Source of the DNA: RUG563 sp964423675
Lineage (GTDB): Bacteria > Bacillota > Clostridia > Christensenellales > Aristaeellaceae
Direction of reading: 5' to 3'
Assembly: GCA_964423675.1 (NCBI GenBank)
Contig: CAYRFP010000006.1
Location: 1-63,257 of the forward strand
DNA: 63,257 nucleotides
The position numbers and the translations under genes are program-made. Shown one piece after another: positions 7,644 to 15,995 of this stretch. The notes below the pieces were generated by a model. That model was not told where the DNA came from. It saw nothing but the letters and a program-made list of their open reading frames with translations, and ran no database searches. Within the stretch, counting starts at the first letter, position 1, and every line of letters starts with the position of its first letter.

Positions 7644-8303
7644 ATGATTCGCGCAGTTCTATTTGATATGGACGGCTTGCTGGTGGATTCGGAGCGGGTG
7701 GCCATGGTCTGCGCCATTGAAAGTGGGCGCACGCTGGGCTATCCCATTACCATGGAATTGGCGCTGCAAACGCTGGGGGTGACCCGGGCTTTTACTGACA
7801 ACCTCTATTCTTCACATTTTCCGAACTTTGATCCGGCGCGCTATCATGCCCTCTTTGACCAGAACCTGGCCGAGCGGGCAAAGGCAGGTGAAATTCCTGC
7901 CAAGGCAGGAGCCAAAACCCTGCTGGATTATTTAGATAAAAAAGGAATCGCCCGAGCAGTGGCATCATCCAGCGGTCAGGAGCGGGTGAAGCTGTGCCTT
8001 GGCAAGGCAGGGCTGCTGGATTATTTTCCCCTGCTGGTCACAGGCGATCAGGTAACCCATTCCAAGCCCGATCCTGAAATTTTCCTGCTGGCAGCAAAAA
8101 AGCTGGGCGTTGCGCCGGAGGAATGCCTGGTTTTGGAGGATTCCACCAACGGCATTAAAGCCGGCCGGGCCGGCGGCATGCGGGTGGGCATGGTGCCCGA
8201 TCTGCTACCTTATTCGGAAGCCTGCGCGCCTTATTGCGATGATGTGTTTTCTGATCTGAGCCAGGTAATCCCCCTGCTGGAGTGGCTGAATCAAATGCCG
8301 TAA
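7644..8303 (+). CDS. HAD-superfamily phosphatase, beta-phosphoglucomutase-like
   Basis: A 219-residue cytosolic HAD hydrolase. Motif I is FDMDGLLVDSE with the nucleophile aspartate, motif II is in AVASSSGQ, motif III lysine lies in THSKPDPE, and motif IV is LVLEDSTNG. This subfamily includes sugar-phosphate phosphatases and phosphoglucomutases; the sequence alone does not tell which. The ATG at 7644 has AAGGAGG seven bases upstream, so the much longer open frame from 7446 is not used. Confidence 0.9.
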   Translation: MIRAVLFDMDGLLVDSERVAMVCAIESGRTLGYPITMELALQTLGVTRAFTDNLYSSHFPNFDPARYHALFDQNLAERAKAGEIPAKAGAKTLLDYLDKKGIARAVASSSGQERVKLCLGKAGLLDYFPLLVTGDQVTHSKPDPEIFLLAAKKLGVAPEECLVLEDSTNGIKAGRAGGMRVGMVPDLLPYSEACAPYCDDVFSDLSQVIPLLEWLNQMP

Positions 8304-8347
8304 TCCGGCCCGTTTCAGGAAAATTGCGCGTTTTTGTATTTGATCCC

Positions 8348-8417
8348 TTGTAACTCCCTATCCGTACATGGTATAATGAAAAGGAAAAACGGACGATGCG
8401 GTTCCGGTCGATCGTCC
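8348..8417 (+). promoter_or_regulatory. mscL promoter and 5' UTR hairpin
   Basis: TTGTAA (8348-8353), an 18-base spacer and TATAAT (8372-8377) drive mscL. The short leader contains a perfect 7-bp stem, GGACGAT (8391-8397) with ATCGTCC (8411-8417), ending about ten bases before the ribosome binding site. It has no T-run, so it is not a terminator; it may affect mRNA stability or translation. Confidence 0.65.
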
Positions 8418-8440
8418 ACAAAGAAAGGGGAACCATTCCA

Positions 8441-8896
8441 ATGAAAAAATGGCTGGAAGAATTCAAAAAATTCGCGCTGAAGGGCAATGTGGTAGACATG
8501 GCCGTTGGCGTTATCATCGGTGGCGCCTTTGGGAAGATCGTCTCCTCCTTGGTGAACGATCTGTTCATGCCTGTGCTGACGCTGCTCACCGGCGGCGTAA
8601 ACACCAGCGGCCTGTTCCTTACGCTGGGCGAAGGCAGCTTCAAAACCATCGAAGAAGCAGCGGAAGCTGGCGTGGCCACGCTGAATTACGGCGTGTTCAT
8701 TCAGAATGTTATCGATTTTCTGCTGATTGCCCTTTGCGTGTTCCTGTTCGTCAAGGGCATTTCTGCCTTCCATAAGAAGCAGCCTGCTCCCAAGCCACCC
8801 CGGCTTTGCCCCTTCTGCTGCCAGCCTGTGGATGAAAAAGCCACCCGCTGCCCCCATTGCACCAGCGAACTTCCAGAAGAAAAGAAGGAAGCTTAA
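8441..8896 (+). CDS. mscL: Large-conductance mechanosensitive channel with C-terminal zinc ribbon
   Basis: A membrane channel that opens under osmotic downshock to release solutes (151 aa). The N-terminal part matches MscL: FKKFALKGNVVDMAVGVIIGGAFGKIV forms the first pore helix, and a second helix (NVIDFLLIALCVFLFVKG) follows near residue 90. The C-terminal about 35 residues carry a four-cysteine pattern, CPFCCQPVDEKATRCPHC, typical of a zinc ribbon. Most MscL proteins end in a simple helical bundle instead. ATG at 8441 follows AAAGGGG. It is followed after four bases by a HAD gene. Confidence 0.93.
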   Translation: MKKWLEEFKKFALKGNVVDMAVGVIIGGAFGKIVSSLVNDLFMPVLTLLTGGVNTSGLFLTLGEGSFKTIEEAAEAGVATLNYGVFIQNVIDFLLIALCVFLFVKGISAFHKKQPAPKPPRLCPFCCQPVDEKATRCPHCTSELPEEKKEA

Positions 8897-8900
8897 TCCC

Positions 8901-9536
8901 ATGGAATTCACGCATTTTTTCTGGGATTTTGACGGAACTCTTTACGACACCTACGGGCGCATTTCCCGGACCGCGCAAAAGGCGCTGAAGGATTTGGGGG
9001 GGGACGTTCCGATTCAGGAGGTATATCTTCTGGTCAAACGCTCCATTAACAACGCTTATACCCATTACGCTGCGCCGATTGGAAAAACCAAAGCGGAATT
9101 CGATGCCGCCTACAATGCGCATGCCAATGAGGAAGGGCCGGAATCCATGCAGCCGTATCCTGGCATCGCAGAATTGCTGGCATCCATTGCAGCCCGCGGC
9201 GGCAGGAATTATCTTTATACCCACCGGGATTTCTCGGCCTGGGATGCGCTGAAGCGGGACGGTCTTGACGTATTCTTCACTGGCGGCGTGACGAAAAACG
9301 ATAATTTTCCTGCTAAACCCGCCCCGGATGCGCTCAATTATCTGGCAGAAAAATATGGACTGGACAAGTGGCAATGCGTCATGATCGGCGACCGAACCAT
9401 CGATTGCGAGGCTGGCAAAGACGCCGGCATGCGCTGCATTCTTCTGGATATGGAAAACTTCTATCCCGATTATCAGGCTGATGCGCGCTTTGAAACAATC
9501 GATGCCATGAGCCGTTTTATCCTGAGAGAGGACTGA
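8901..9536 (+). CDS. HAD-superfamily hydrolase, phosphoglycolate phosphatase-like
   Basis: A 211-residue soluble phosphatase. Motif I is FFWDFDGTLYDTYG, motif II lies in YLYTHRD, motif III in AKPAPDALNYL, and motif IV in VMIGDRTIDCEAG. The helical cap is inserted after motif I. It begins four bases after mscL and is followed after four bases by the DUF975 gene, so the three are probably co-transcribed. The substrate is unknown; the family acts on small phosphorylated metabolites. Confidence 0.88.
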   Translation: MEFTHFFWDFDGTLYDTYGRISRTAQKALKDLGGDVPIQEVYLLVKRSINNAYTHYAAPIGKTKAEFDAAYNAHANEEGPESMQPYPGIAELLASIAARGGRNYLYTHRDFSAWDALKRDGLDVFFTGGVTKNDNFPAKPAPDALNYLAEKYGLDKWQCVMIGDRTIDCEAGKDAGMRCILLDMENFYPDYQADARFETIDAMSRFILRED

Positions 9537-9540
9537 ACAC

Positions 9541-10188
9541 ATGACCTACTTAATGAAAACCCGGGCTGAGATCAAAGCGCAGGCAAAAACGCGCTTTGGA
9601 CAGAATATCGGCTCCTGCATTGGCGTGGTGATTTTGACCGCGCTGGTCTCCGCCATCGTTTCCGTTGTGGCAGCGCGCGTGGGCGGGCTGCTGCTGGTTC
9701 CCGTGCTGCTGGTGGCGCAGGCCGGTTTCTTCGCGGCCATTTATCGTGGCGAAGTGCTTTCGGTCAGCACGTGGTTTTCTTCCCTGTTTGATGGCTTCCT
9801 GCGTAAGCTGGGCGGCTATCTGTGGATGGGGCTGTGGGTTTTCCTGTGGTCGTTTCTGTTCTGGGTGCCTGGGATTGTGAAAACATTTTCCTACGCCATG
9901 ACCCCCTATATCCTGGCGGATTGCCCAGACGTTGCGCCCCGGGATGCGCTGCGGCTTTCCATGCGCATGACCAACGGCTATAAACTGGATCTTTTCGTGG
10001 CTTCGCTTAGCTTCCTGGGCTGGGTGATTGCTTCGACGTTCACCTGTGGAATTCTCTATGTGCTGTATGTAGGGCCGTATATGCAATTGACTTTCGGCGG
10101 CATTTATGAGGAATTGAAGCGCAATGCCATCGAAAACGGCGTGATCGACCTGGAGGAATTCCAGGGCGCGCCGATTCGTTCTTTGTAA
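9541..10188 (+). CDS. DUF975-family membrane protein
   Basis: A 215-residue integral membrane protein with about five or six predicted helices, beginning around residue 24 (GSCIGVVILTALVSAIVSVV). The N-terminus MKTRAEIKAQAK and the segment FSYAMTPYILADCPD followed by ALRLSMRMTNGYKLDLF are the marks of DUF975. Function is not established for the family. Position at the end of the mscL-HAD cluster suggests an envelope role, but that is only context. The start could also be the ATG four codons later. Confidence 0.82.
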   Translation: MTYLMKTRAEIKAQAKTRFGQNIGSCIGVVILTALVSAIVSVVAARVGGLLLVPVLLVAQAGFFAAIYRGEVLSVSTWFSSLFDGFLRKLGGYLWMGLWVFLWSFLFWVPGIVKTFSYAMTPYILADCPDVAPRDALRLSMRMTNGYKLDLFVASLSFLGWVIASTFTCGILYVLYVGPYMQLTFGGIYEELKRNAIENGVIDLEEFQGAPIRSL

Positions 10189-10251
10189 TTTCCCAGCAAA
10201 CGGCCCGGCAGGCCGCAGCATGGGCAAAGGAACAATAAGGAGGTTTTTCCT

Positions 10252-11100
10252 ATGAATCTGATCACCATTCAAAGCGACAAAATCACCGTTGTGCTTTCCA
10301 GCAAGGGTGCGGAAATCCAATCCTTCAAGGGGCAGGATGGAATCGAACGGATGTGGCAGGGCGATCCGGCATTCTGGGCCAATCGTGCGCCGGTGCTGTT
10401 TCCCGTAGCCGGCGGTTTCCGAGAGGACTGCTATGAGCTGGATGGCGTGCGTCATCCCATGGGAAAGCACGGCTTCACCCGGAACAGGGAATTCCAGGTA
10501 GAGCAGGTTTCCGAAAATCGGGCGGTGTTTCTCTTCACGGAGGAAAATCCCGGCTTCCCCTTTCTTTATGAACTGCGAGTGATTTTTACTGCCGAAGGCG
10601 ACACGTTGAAGGTGGATTATGCCGTAAGCAATAAGGACGAAAAGCCATTCTATTTCAGCGTGGGTGCGCATGAAGCCTATGCCGCGCCAGAAGGCATTGA
10701 GGAATATGAGATTGTGTTCGATCAAGAGGAAAATCTGGACGTTTCCCCATTGCTTGGCAATCTGATCTCCCACGACACCTTCAATCTCGGCAAGGACACA
10801 AAGGTGCTCCCGCTGAAGGAGGAATACTTTGCTGTGGATGCGCTGGTATTCCTGGGCATCCAGAGCCGGGGCGTGACCCTGCGCAGCCGTGTTCATGGCC
10901 GCACCATGCGGGTGGAATTCCCCCAGCATGATTGCTTCATGCTTTGGACCAAGCCCCATGCCGGCTATATCTGCATTGAGCCCTGGTGCAATCATCCCGA
11001 TTTTGTGGATGCGCCCTTGGATATCACTAAGAAGGACGGCTTTATGTGCCTGACCCCCGGCGAAACCATTGCCCGGACGCACACCATCACCGTGGGCTAA
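10252..11100 (+). CDS. Aldose 1-epimerase-like protein (LacX type)
   Basis: A 282-residue galactose-mutarotase-fold protein. Typical elements are GAEIQSFKG near residue 19, HPMGKHGFTRNREF near 75 with a likely active-site histidine, FSVGAHEAY near 140 with a second histidine, and CIEPWCNHPDF near 243 with the acidic residue. Such proteins interconvert sugar anomers in the cytoplasm. AAGGAGG precedes the ATG. It is convergent with the GH92 gene and shares a terminator with it. The sugar is not known. Confidence 0.87.
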   Translation: MNLITIQSDKITVVLSSKGAEIQSFKGQDGIERMWQGDPAFWANRAPVLFPVAGGFREDCYELDGVRHPMGKHGFTRNREFQVEQVSENRAVFLFTEENPGFPFLYELRVIFTAEGDTLKVDYAVSNKDEKPFYFSVGAHEAYAAPEGIEEYEIVFDQEENLDVSPLLGNLISHDTFNLGKDTKVLPLKEEYFAVDALVFLGIQSRGVTLRSRVHGRTMRVEFPQHDCFMLWTKPHAGYICIEPWCNHPDFVDAPLDITKKDGFMCLTPGETIARTHTITVG

Positions 11101-11134
11101 AAAGCAAGTAAATAAAAAAGCAAACAAATGAAAG

Positions 11135-11164
11135 AGAGGACGCTCCCATCGAGCGTCCTCTTTT
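11135..11164. terminator. Bidirectional terminator between the epimerase and GH92 genes
   Basis: GAGGACGCTC (11136-11145) and GAGCGTCCTC (11151-11160) form a perfect 10-bp stem followed by TTTT. On the minus strand the flank is A-rich on the other side, so it may serve both convergent genes. Confidence 0.85.
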
Positions 11165-11188
11165 ATTGCGTTCATTTTTTCGCGTTCG

Positions 11189-13261
11189 TTACTTTTTCCG
11201 CGCCAGCGCCTGATCCTCCGTCATCTGGAAGGTCAGCTTGCCGCCCTGCATCATGCGGGTGACGGAAAGTTCCAGCGCGGGCAGAGGCTGGCCGTCCAGC
11301 AACGCCTGCTGCACATAAATGCCCTGTCCCTGCTTTTCGATTTCCAGAATTTCGCCATTTTGCAGCCGCATCGTGGCCTTGCGCACCCGGGGCGAACCGA
11401 GAATCATCAGGTTCTGCCCGGAAACCGGGAACAGCCCCAGCGCATTCCAGATATAGCATCCAGTCACTCCGCCGCTGTCGCCATTGCCCGGCACGCCGCC
11501 GCGCCCAGAGGTGAACATATAGGTCAGCCCCGCGTCCACCACCTGGCAGATGCGATCGTGCCGATCACAGTAATGATAGGCATAGGGCGTTTCCATATCC
11601 GTTTCGTTGTTAAACCCTTCAAAGGACGCATCCCGGCCCTCGGTCTCAAAGCCAAAGAACAGATCCAGAAGCTGGGCAAACCGTTCCTTGCCCCCCGCCA
11701 TATCCACGCGTTTTTCCATATCATGCATTAGGCGGAAGGAATAGTTCCAGTTGGTGCCCTCATAAAAATGCTCCGCTTCCTGCACCAGGCCGGTTTCCTG
11801 GCTGAACACCTTGGGCCAATGCCGCGCAGCCGCTTCAAACTCCTTGGCCATTTCCTCCTGCCCACGGGCCCTGGCCAGCAGCGCGCTGGCCGCACAGGCA
11901 TCGGTCATGTCGATGGCAAAGGCCGGACGATCGGGCATCTGGCCCGCCAGGAATTCGTCATAATAGCCACGCTCAAACACATCGGCGTGCATCTGCCTCA
12001 GGGCTTCGTCCAGATCAAAATTCACCCCGCGCAGCCAGGCGTCCACCAGCGTATGCTCTGCCAGCATTCGCGCCTGACCGGTGCTTCTCCGAATGAAATC
12101 CCCATCCAGCATCAGGCAATGGATCATCTTGCCGGTGGCCTTTGCGGTATACAGGAAGGTTTCCGCGATCTTCCGGCTCATTTCCGGATACAGGGAATAG
12201 AGCAGGGGCAGGGACGTTTTATACTGATCCCACAGCGTGGAAAATTCCAACGTGAAGGAATCCTCATCGTACAGGAAGCTCTCCCCCGACCAATCCGCAG
12301 GCTTGACCAGCGCGTGATAGAAATTGGAATAGAAGATTTCATAATCCGCTGGATCATCAAATTCCGCATCAATGCGATCCAGCGCTTCCGCCCAGGCGGC
12401 CTTGGCCTGAGCCCGGGCCTCATCGAAGGTCAACGTGTTGCCCATTGCATCCGCCTTAGCAATCGCAGCGGATTTGGGAGACAGCCCCAGCGTCAACCGT
12501 ACCTGCTTTCCGCCCTGCATCACCAGACCGAAACGATGGCCGGGCTCTAATTCCAGGCTACGTGCTGCCGTTTCCTGATCGTCCGCCCACAGCCGCAGGC
12601 TACCTTCCAGCCCTTCGGCCTTCAGATAGAACCACAGCCGCAGATTATGCAGCACCACTTCCACTTCGGCTTCCGCATCCGAAACCAGGGTCAGCTTCGC
12701 TTCGCCGGCAGGATAGCTGATGCCTTTTCCGTGTTTATACAGGCCATCGTTGGAAAAATCCATGCTGATGCAGCCGCCTGCTTCCGGGAAAGAAATCCGA
12801 TGCAGCGCCACCCGAGGCGTAACCGTCACTTCACAATCCGCCAGAGTCAGGCTGTCACGGCAAGCGTAATAACCCGGCTCTGCCCGCTCATTGTCAAAAT
12901 CCCGCGCATCAGCGCTGCTGCTCAATTCGCCCTGGAAGGGAGAAACGATGGCATAATTATAAAAGGTATCAATATGGCCGGTTCCGTCGTTATGAATATG
13001 AGAAATGCCCCGGAACTTGTTTTTATCAAACAGCTTTTCGATGGGGCCATGGGAATTCTGTTTCAGCCGCCCATAGCCGGAGGAATAGCCGCCGGAATAG
13101 CAGCAGGCTGTTATGCGGCCAAAAGGCAACGCCGCACCGGGCGTATGATTTCCACAAAGTCCCTTAATAAGCTTCCAGGTAGCGGCGATTCCCTGCGGCT
13201 TGGGCAAGTTGATTTCATCGCAGCCCTGAAATACGTTTACATATTGTGTCTTGTCTTTCAT
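11189..13261 (-). CDS. GH92-family alpha-mannosidase, no signal peptide
   Basis: A 690-residue glycoside hydrolase of the GH92 type, which in known members removes alpha-mannose from N-glycans or yeast mannan and needs calcium. The N-terminal beta-sandwich spans about residues 1-230, and an (alpha/alpha) barrel follows. Family marks include GTGHIDTFYNYAIVSP near 95, YEGTNWNYSFRLMHDM near 505, FEGFNNETDMETPYAYHY near 550, and GNGDSGGVTGCYIWNALGLFPV near 600. No secretion signal is present, so mannosides must be imported first. ATG at 13261 follows GAAAGGA. Activity against mannose is inferred from family resemblance. Confidence 0.83.
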   Translation of the reverse strand: MKDKTQYVNVFQGCDEINLPKPQGIAATWKLIKGLCGNHTPGAALPFGRITACCYSGGYSSGYGRLKQNSHGPIEKLFDKNKFRGISHIHNDGTGHIDTFYNYAIVSPFQGELSSSADARDFDNERAEPGYYACRDSLTLADCEVTVTPRVALHRISFPEAGGCISMDFSNDGLYKHGKGISYPAGEAKLTLVSDAEAEVEVVLHNLRLWFYLKAEGLEGSLRLWADDQETAARSLELEPGHRFGLVMQGGKQVRLTLGLSPKSAAIAKADAMGNTLTFDEARAQAKAAWAEALDRIDAEFDDPADYEIFYSNFYHALVKPADWSGESFLYDEDSFTLEFSTLWDQYKTSLPLLYSLYPEMSRKIAETFLYTAKATGKMIHCLMLDGDFIRRSTGQARMLAEHTLVDAWLRGVNFDLDEALRQMHADVFERGYYDEFLAGQMPDRPAFAIDMTDACAASALLARARGQEEMAKEFEAAARHWPKVFSQETGLVQEAEHFYEGTNWNYSFRLMHDMEKRVDMAGGKERFAQLLDLFFGFETEGRDASFEGFNNETDMETPYAYHYCDRHDRICQVVDAGLTYMFTSGRGGVPGNGDSGGVTGCYIWNALGLFPVSGQNLMILGSPRVRKATMRLQNGEILEIEKQGQGIYVQQALLDGQPLPALELSVTRMMQGGKLTFQMTEDQALARKK

Positions 13262-13308
13262 GTATAATGTTCCGTCCTTTCGCCCGGGCGCGGGCATTTA
13301 TCGGATTT

Positions 13309-13338
13309 ATTATACCATAGCCCCGGCAGAAAACGCAA
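13309..13338 (-). promoter_or_regulatory. Promoter of the GH92 gene
   Basis: On the minus strand, TTGCGT (13333-13338), an 18-base spacer, and TATAAT (13309-13314). Confidence 0.65.
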
Positions 13339-13375
13339 CGAATAATAATTTCTGATCGCCTTGCATTTGTAGGAT

Positions 13376-15145
13376 TCAGCGCTGAGCCTGCCGTTTCAGC
13401 CAAATCATCAGTACCGCCACATCTGCCGGGGATACTCCCGGAATCCGGGACGCCTGCCCCAGCGAAACTGGCCGCTGGGCGCTCAGCTTCTGCCGGGCCT
13501 CCAGGCGCAGCGCATCCATCTGCTGATAATCCACATCCGAGGGAAGCAGCGCTTCTTCCATCGCCCGGGCCTGCTTAATCTGCGCCATTTCCTTTTGCAG
13601 ATAGCCCTCATATTTAATTTGAATCTGTGCCTGCTCCTGAGCCCCGGCGCTGTAATCCCAGCCTTCGGGCAGCATCAGCTGGCTTTCCGGGCGCTTGAGC
13701 GGCTTGGCCAGCCCCGCTTCCTCCAGGCGGCGAATCAGTTCTGCCGTTTCCCTTTCCTTCTGCTCCGCTCGGCGCATTCGCTCATCCGTTGCTAGACCAA
13801 TAGCATGAGCCCGGGCAGTGAGCCGCAGATCAGCATTGTCCTGCCGCAAATACAGGCGATGCTCCGCCCGACTGGTCATCATTCGATAAGGCTCGTCGGT
13901 TCCCTTGGTGGTCAGGTCATCGGCCATCACGCCGATATACGCCTGATCGCGGGTCAGCAAAAACGGCTCCTTTTGCTGGCAATACAGCGCCGCATTAATC
14001 CCCGCATAAATGCCCTGGGCGGCAGCCTCCTCATAGCCTGACGTGCCGTTGACCTGCCCCGCCAGATACAGCCCGTTTATCTGCCGCGCGCCCAGATAGG
14101 GAGTCAAGTTCAGCGGATCAATGCAATCGTATTCAATGGCGTAGGCCAGCCGGGTAATCTGGCAATGCTCCAGTCCGGGGATGGTGCGATACATTTCCCA
14201 TTGCACATCCTCGGGCATGGAGGTGCTCATCCCCTGCACATACCATTCCGGATATCCATCGCCCTCCGGCTCCAGAAAAATCTGATGGCGATCCTTATCT
14301 GCAAAACGCAGCACCTTGGTTTCAATGGATGGGCAATACCGTGCACCCACGCCGGTAATCGCCCCGGTAAACATGGGGGCACGATCCAGATTCTGGCGAA
14401 TAATTTCGTGGGTTTTTTCGTTGGTCCAGGTAAGATAGCAATCCATTTTGTTCTGGATTTTATGCTCCGTCAGGAAAGAAAAGGGAGTGGGCGGCTCATC
14501 TCCATGCTGCGGGGTCATCCGTTCAAAATCAATACTGTTTTCCGCAATGCGGGCGGGCGTTCCGGTTTTGAAACGACGCAGCTCAAAGCCCAGATCCCGC
14601 AGCGATTGGGACAGCGCCGTAGCCGGCATCAGCCCCTGCGGGCCAGCCTCCCATTCTGCCGGGCCGATAATAATTCGGCTTTTCAGATACACCCCCGTGC
14701 AAACCACCACCGCGCGGCAGGGGATCGTATCTCCCGTAAGGGTTTTTACGCCACAAACCGCACCGTTTTTCGTTAAAATCTGAGCGGCCTCGCCCTGGCG
14801 CACGGTCAGGTTTTTCTGCTGAAACAGGGTTTTCAGCATCCGCAGATGATAGGCCCGCTTATCCGCCTGCGCCCGCAGAGAATGCACGGCAGGACCCTTT
14901 CCCAGGTTCAGCATGCGGCTTTGCAGCGTCACATCGTCGGCGGCTCTCCCCATTTCGCCGCCCAGCGCGTCCACCTCCCGCACCAGATGGCCCTTGCCCG
15001 TTCCGCCAATGGACGGATTGCAGGGCATCAGCGCCACGGATTCCAGGTTCAGCGTAAGCAGCAGGGTGTCCAGCCCCATCCGCGCGCCGCACAACGCCGC
15101 TTCGCATCCCGCGTGCCCTGCGCCGATTACTACGATGTCCGCCAC
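13376..15145 (-). CDS. mnmG: tRNA uridine-5-carboxymethylaminomethyl modification enzyme MnmG (GidA)
   Basis: FAD-dependent partner of MnmE that modifies the wobble uridine (cmnm5U34) of several tRNAs (589 aa). The dinucleotide fold is VVIGAGHAGCEAA at residues 5-17. Family blocks include NPSIGGTGKGHLVREVDALGG near 43, RRFKTGTPARI near 190, GARYCPSIETKV near 260, and GQVNGTSGYEEAAAQG near 355. The C-terminal helical domain ends in SRIPGVSPADVAVL. The start is GTG. It stands alone; mnmE and rsmG, its usual neighbours, are not in the window. A TATAAT at 15182-15187 on the minus strand probably serves it. Confidence 0.96.
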   Translation of the reverse strand: MADIVVIGAGHAGCEAALCGARMGLDTLLLTLNLESVALMPCNPSIGGTGKGHLVREVDALGGEMGRAADDVTLQSRMLNLGKGPAVHSLRAQADKRAYHLRMLKTLFQQKNLTVRQGEAAQILTKNGAVCGVKTLTGDTIPCRAVVVCTGVYLKSRIIIGPAEWEAGPQGLMPATALSQSLRDLGFELRRFKTGTPARIAENSIDFERMTPQHGDEPPTPFSFLTEHKIQNKMDCYLTWTNEKTHEIIRQNLDRAPMFTGAITGVGARYCPSIETKVLRFADKDRHQIFLEPEGDGYPEWYVQGMSTSMPEDVQWEMYRTIPGLEHCQITRLAYAIEYDCIDPLNLTPYLGARQINGLYLAGQVNGTSGYEEAAAQGIYAGINAALYCQQKEPFLLTRDQAYIGVMADDLTTKGTDEPYRMMTSRAEHRLYLRQDNADLRLTARAHAIGLATDERMRRAEQKERETAELIRRLEEAGLAKPLKRPESQLMLPEGWDYSAGAQEQAQIQIKYEGYLQKEMAQIKQARAMEEALLPSDVDYQQMDALRLEARQKLSAQRPVSLGQASRIPGVSPADVAVLMIWLKRQAQR

Positions 15146-15221
15146 CGTTTTCGTCCCCCCTTGTGTCTTTCGTTTCGCATCATTATAGCACGAATCCCGG
15201 GAAATTACTATGCGGGTGGAA

Positions 15222-15258
15222 AAAGAAAAAGGGGCTGCGTTTTTCTTTCGTAGCCCCT
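15222..15258 (-). terminator. Second tandem terminator downstream of the SSB-like gene
   Basis: GGGGCTgCG (15231-15239) pairs with CGtAGCCCC (15249-15257). On the minus strand the stem is followed by a T-run (15226-15230). It backs up the stem at 15286-15313. Confidence 0.7.
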
Positions 15259-15285
15259 AATTGGCAGATGCGTTATTTGCAGGCA

Positions 15286-15313
15286 AAAAGGACGGAATTT
15301 TTCATCCGTCCTT
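15286..15313 (-). terminator. Terminator of the deacetylase-SSB operon
   Basis: AAGGACGG (15288-15295) and CCGTCCTT (15306-15313) form an 8-bp stem; on the minus strand it runs into TTTTT. Confidence 0.85.
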
Positions 15314-15324
15314 GCGCAAATGCT

Positions 15325-15987
15325 TTAATTGACAGGCGGCGTTTCCGTTGCGCGCGCCATTTCCATCTCCGGCAGCGGCGCATCCTTCAGGCTGGTCAGA
15401 CGGCTGAGCGACACCTCATAGGCAACTCGGTTGATGACGGTGCCATCCGGCATCTGCTTTTGATAATCCCGGCTCTGAAACCGCCCCTGCACCTTCAGTT
15501 TGTCCCCTACGCTCAGCTGTGCGGCGTAGCGGGCGGTGCGCCCCCAGGCAATACAGGGAATATAATCGCTTTTGCCAAATGCGCGGTTCACCGCCAGCAT
15601 CAGATCAGCAATTTCCCGGCCAAAGGGCGTGGTTCGAAACGCCGGCGGCTTGCAGATGGCACCGGTTAACTGAATGATATTGGGATTCTCCGCTTCATCA
15701 GGGGCCAGAAGCCGCTGTGCAAATGCCGTGAGCAGCAGCCGACCTGCCCCGCCTACCACCTTGTTATACGACCGTAGCTGCCCCGATACACACAGCCGCA
15801 CCCCCGGCACTACCTGGCTGTTCATCAGCCGTTCGCTGACGGTGACCGGCAACAGGTCATAGGCCCCTGAAAGCCTGGGCACCTTCAGATCCATCCGGTA
15901 AAACTGCTCGCCGAACACTTCATGATCCAGCACGGGCACGGATTCAATCGCGCCGCAAAGCGTCAGTTGGTTATTTTCGCTATCCAT
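15325..15987 (-). CDS. Single-stranded DNA-binding-like protein with two OB folds
   Basis: A 220-residue cytoplasmic protein. The second half (about residues 100-200) is a clear SSB-type OB fold: NIIQLTGAICKPPAFRTTPFG, then LMLAVNRAFGKSDYIPCIAWG and AAQLSVGDKLKVQGRFQSRDYQK. The first half has a similar but weaker OB pattern (LTLCGAIESVPVLDHEVFGE and VPGVRLCVSGQLRSYN), suggesting an internal duplication. The acidic C-terminal tip of replicative SSB is lacking. The ATG at 15987 is preferred over a GTG at 15999 that lies one base after GGAGG. It starts 8 bases after the deacetylase gene and is probably co-transcribed. Confidence 0.78.
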   Translation of the reverse strand: MDSENNQLTLCGAIESVPVLDHEVFGEQFYRMDLKVPRLSGAYDLLPVTVSERLMNSQVVPGVRLCVSGQLRSYNKVVGGAGRLLLTAFAQRLLAPDEAENPNIIQLTGAICKPPAFRTTPFGREIADLMLAVNRAFGKSDYIPCIAWGRTARYAAQLSVGDKLKVQGRFQSRDYQKQMPDGTVINRVAYEVSLSRLTSLKDAPLPEMEMARATETPPVN

Positions 15988-15995
15988 TTTCTTAT

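Noticed and set aside
9550..11175. 541-codon open frame on the minus strand opposite the DUF975 and epimerase genes
   Set aside because: Antisense shadow of two well supported genes, with no ribosome binding site.
11360..13267. Several plus-strand open frames of 120-260 codons opposite the GH92 gene
   Set aside because: All are antisense to one continuous GH92 protein and show no family features.
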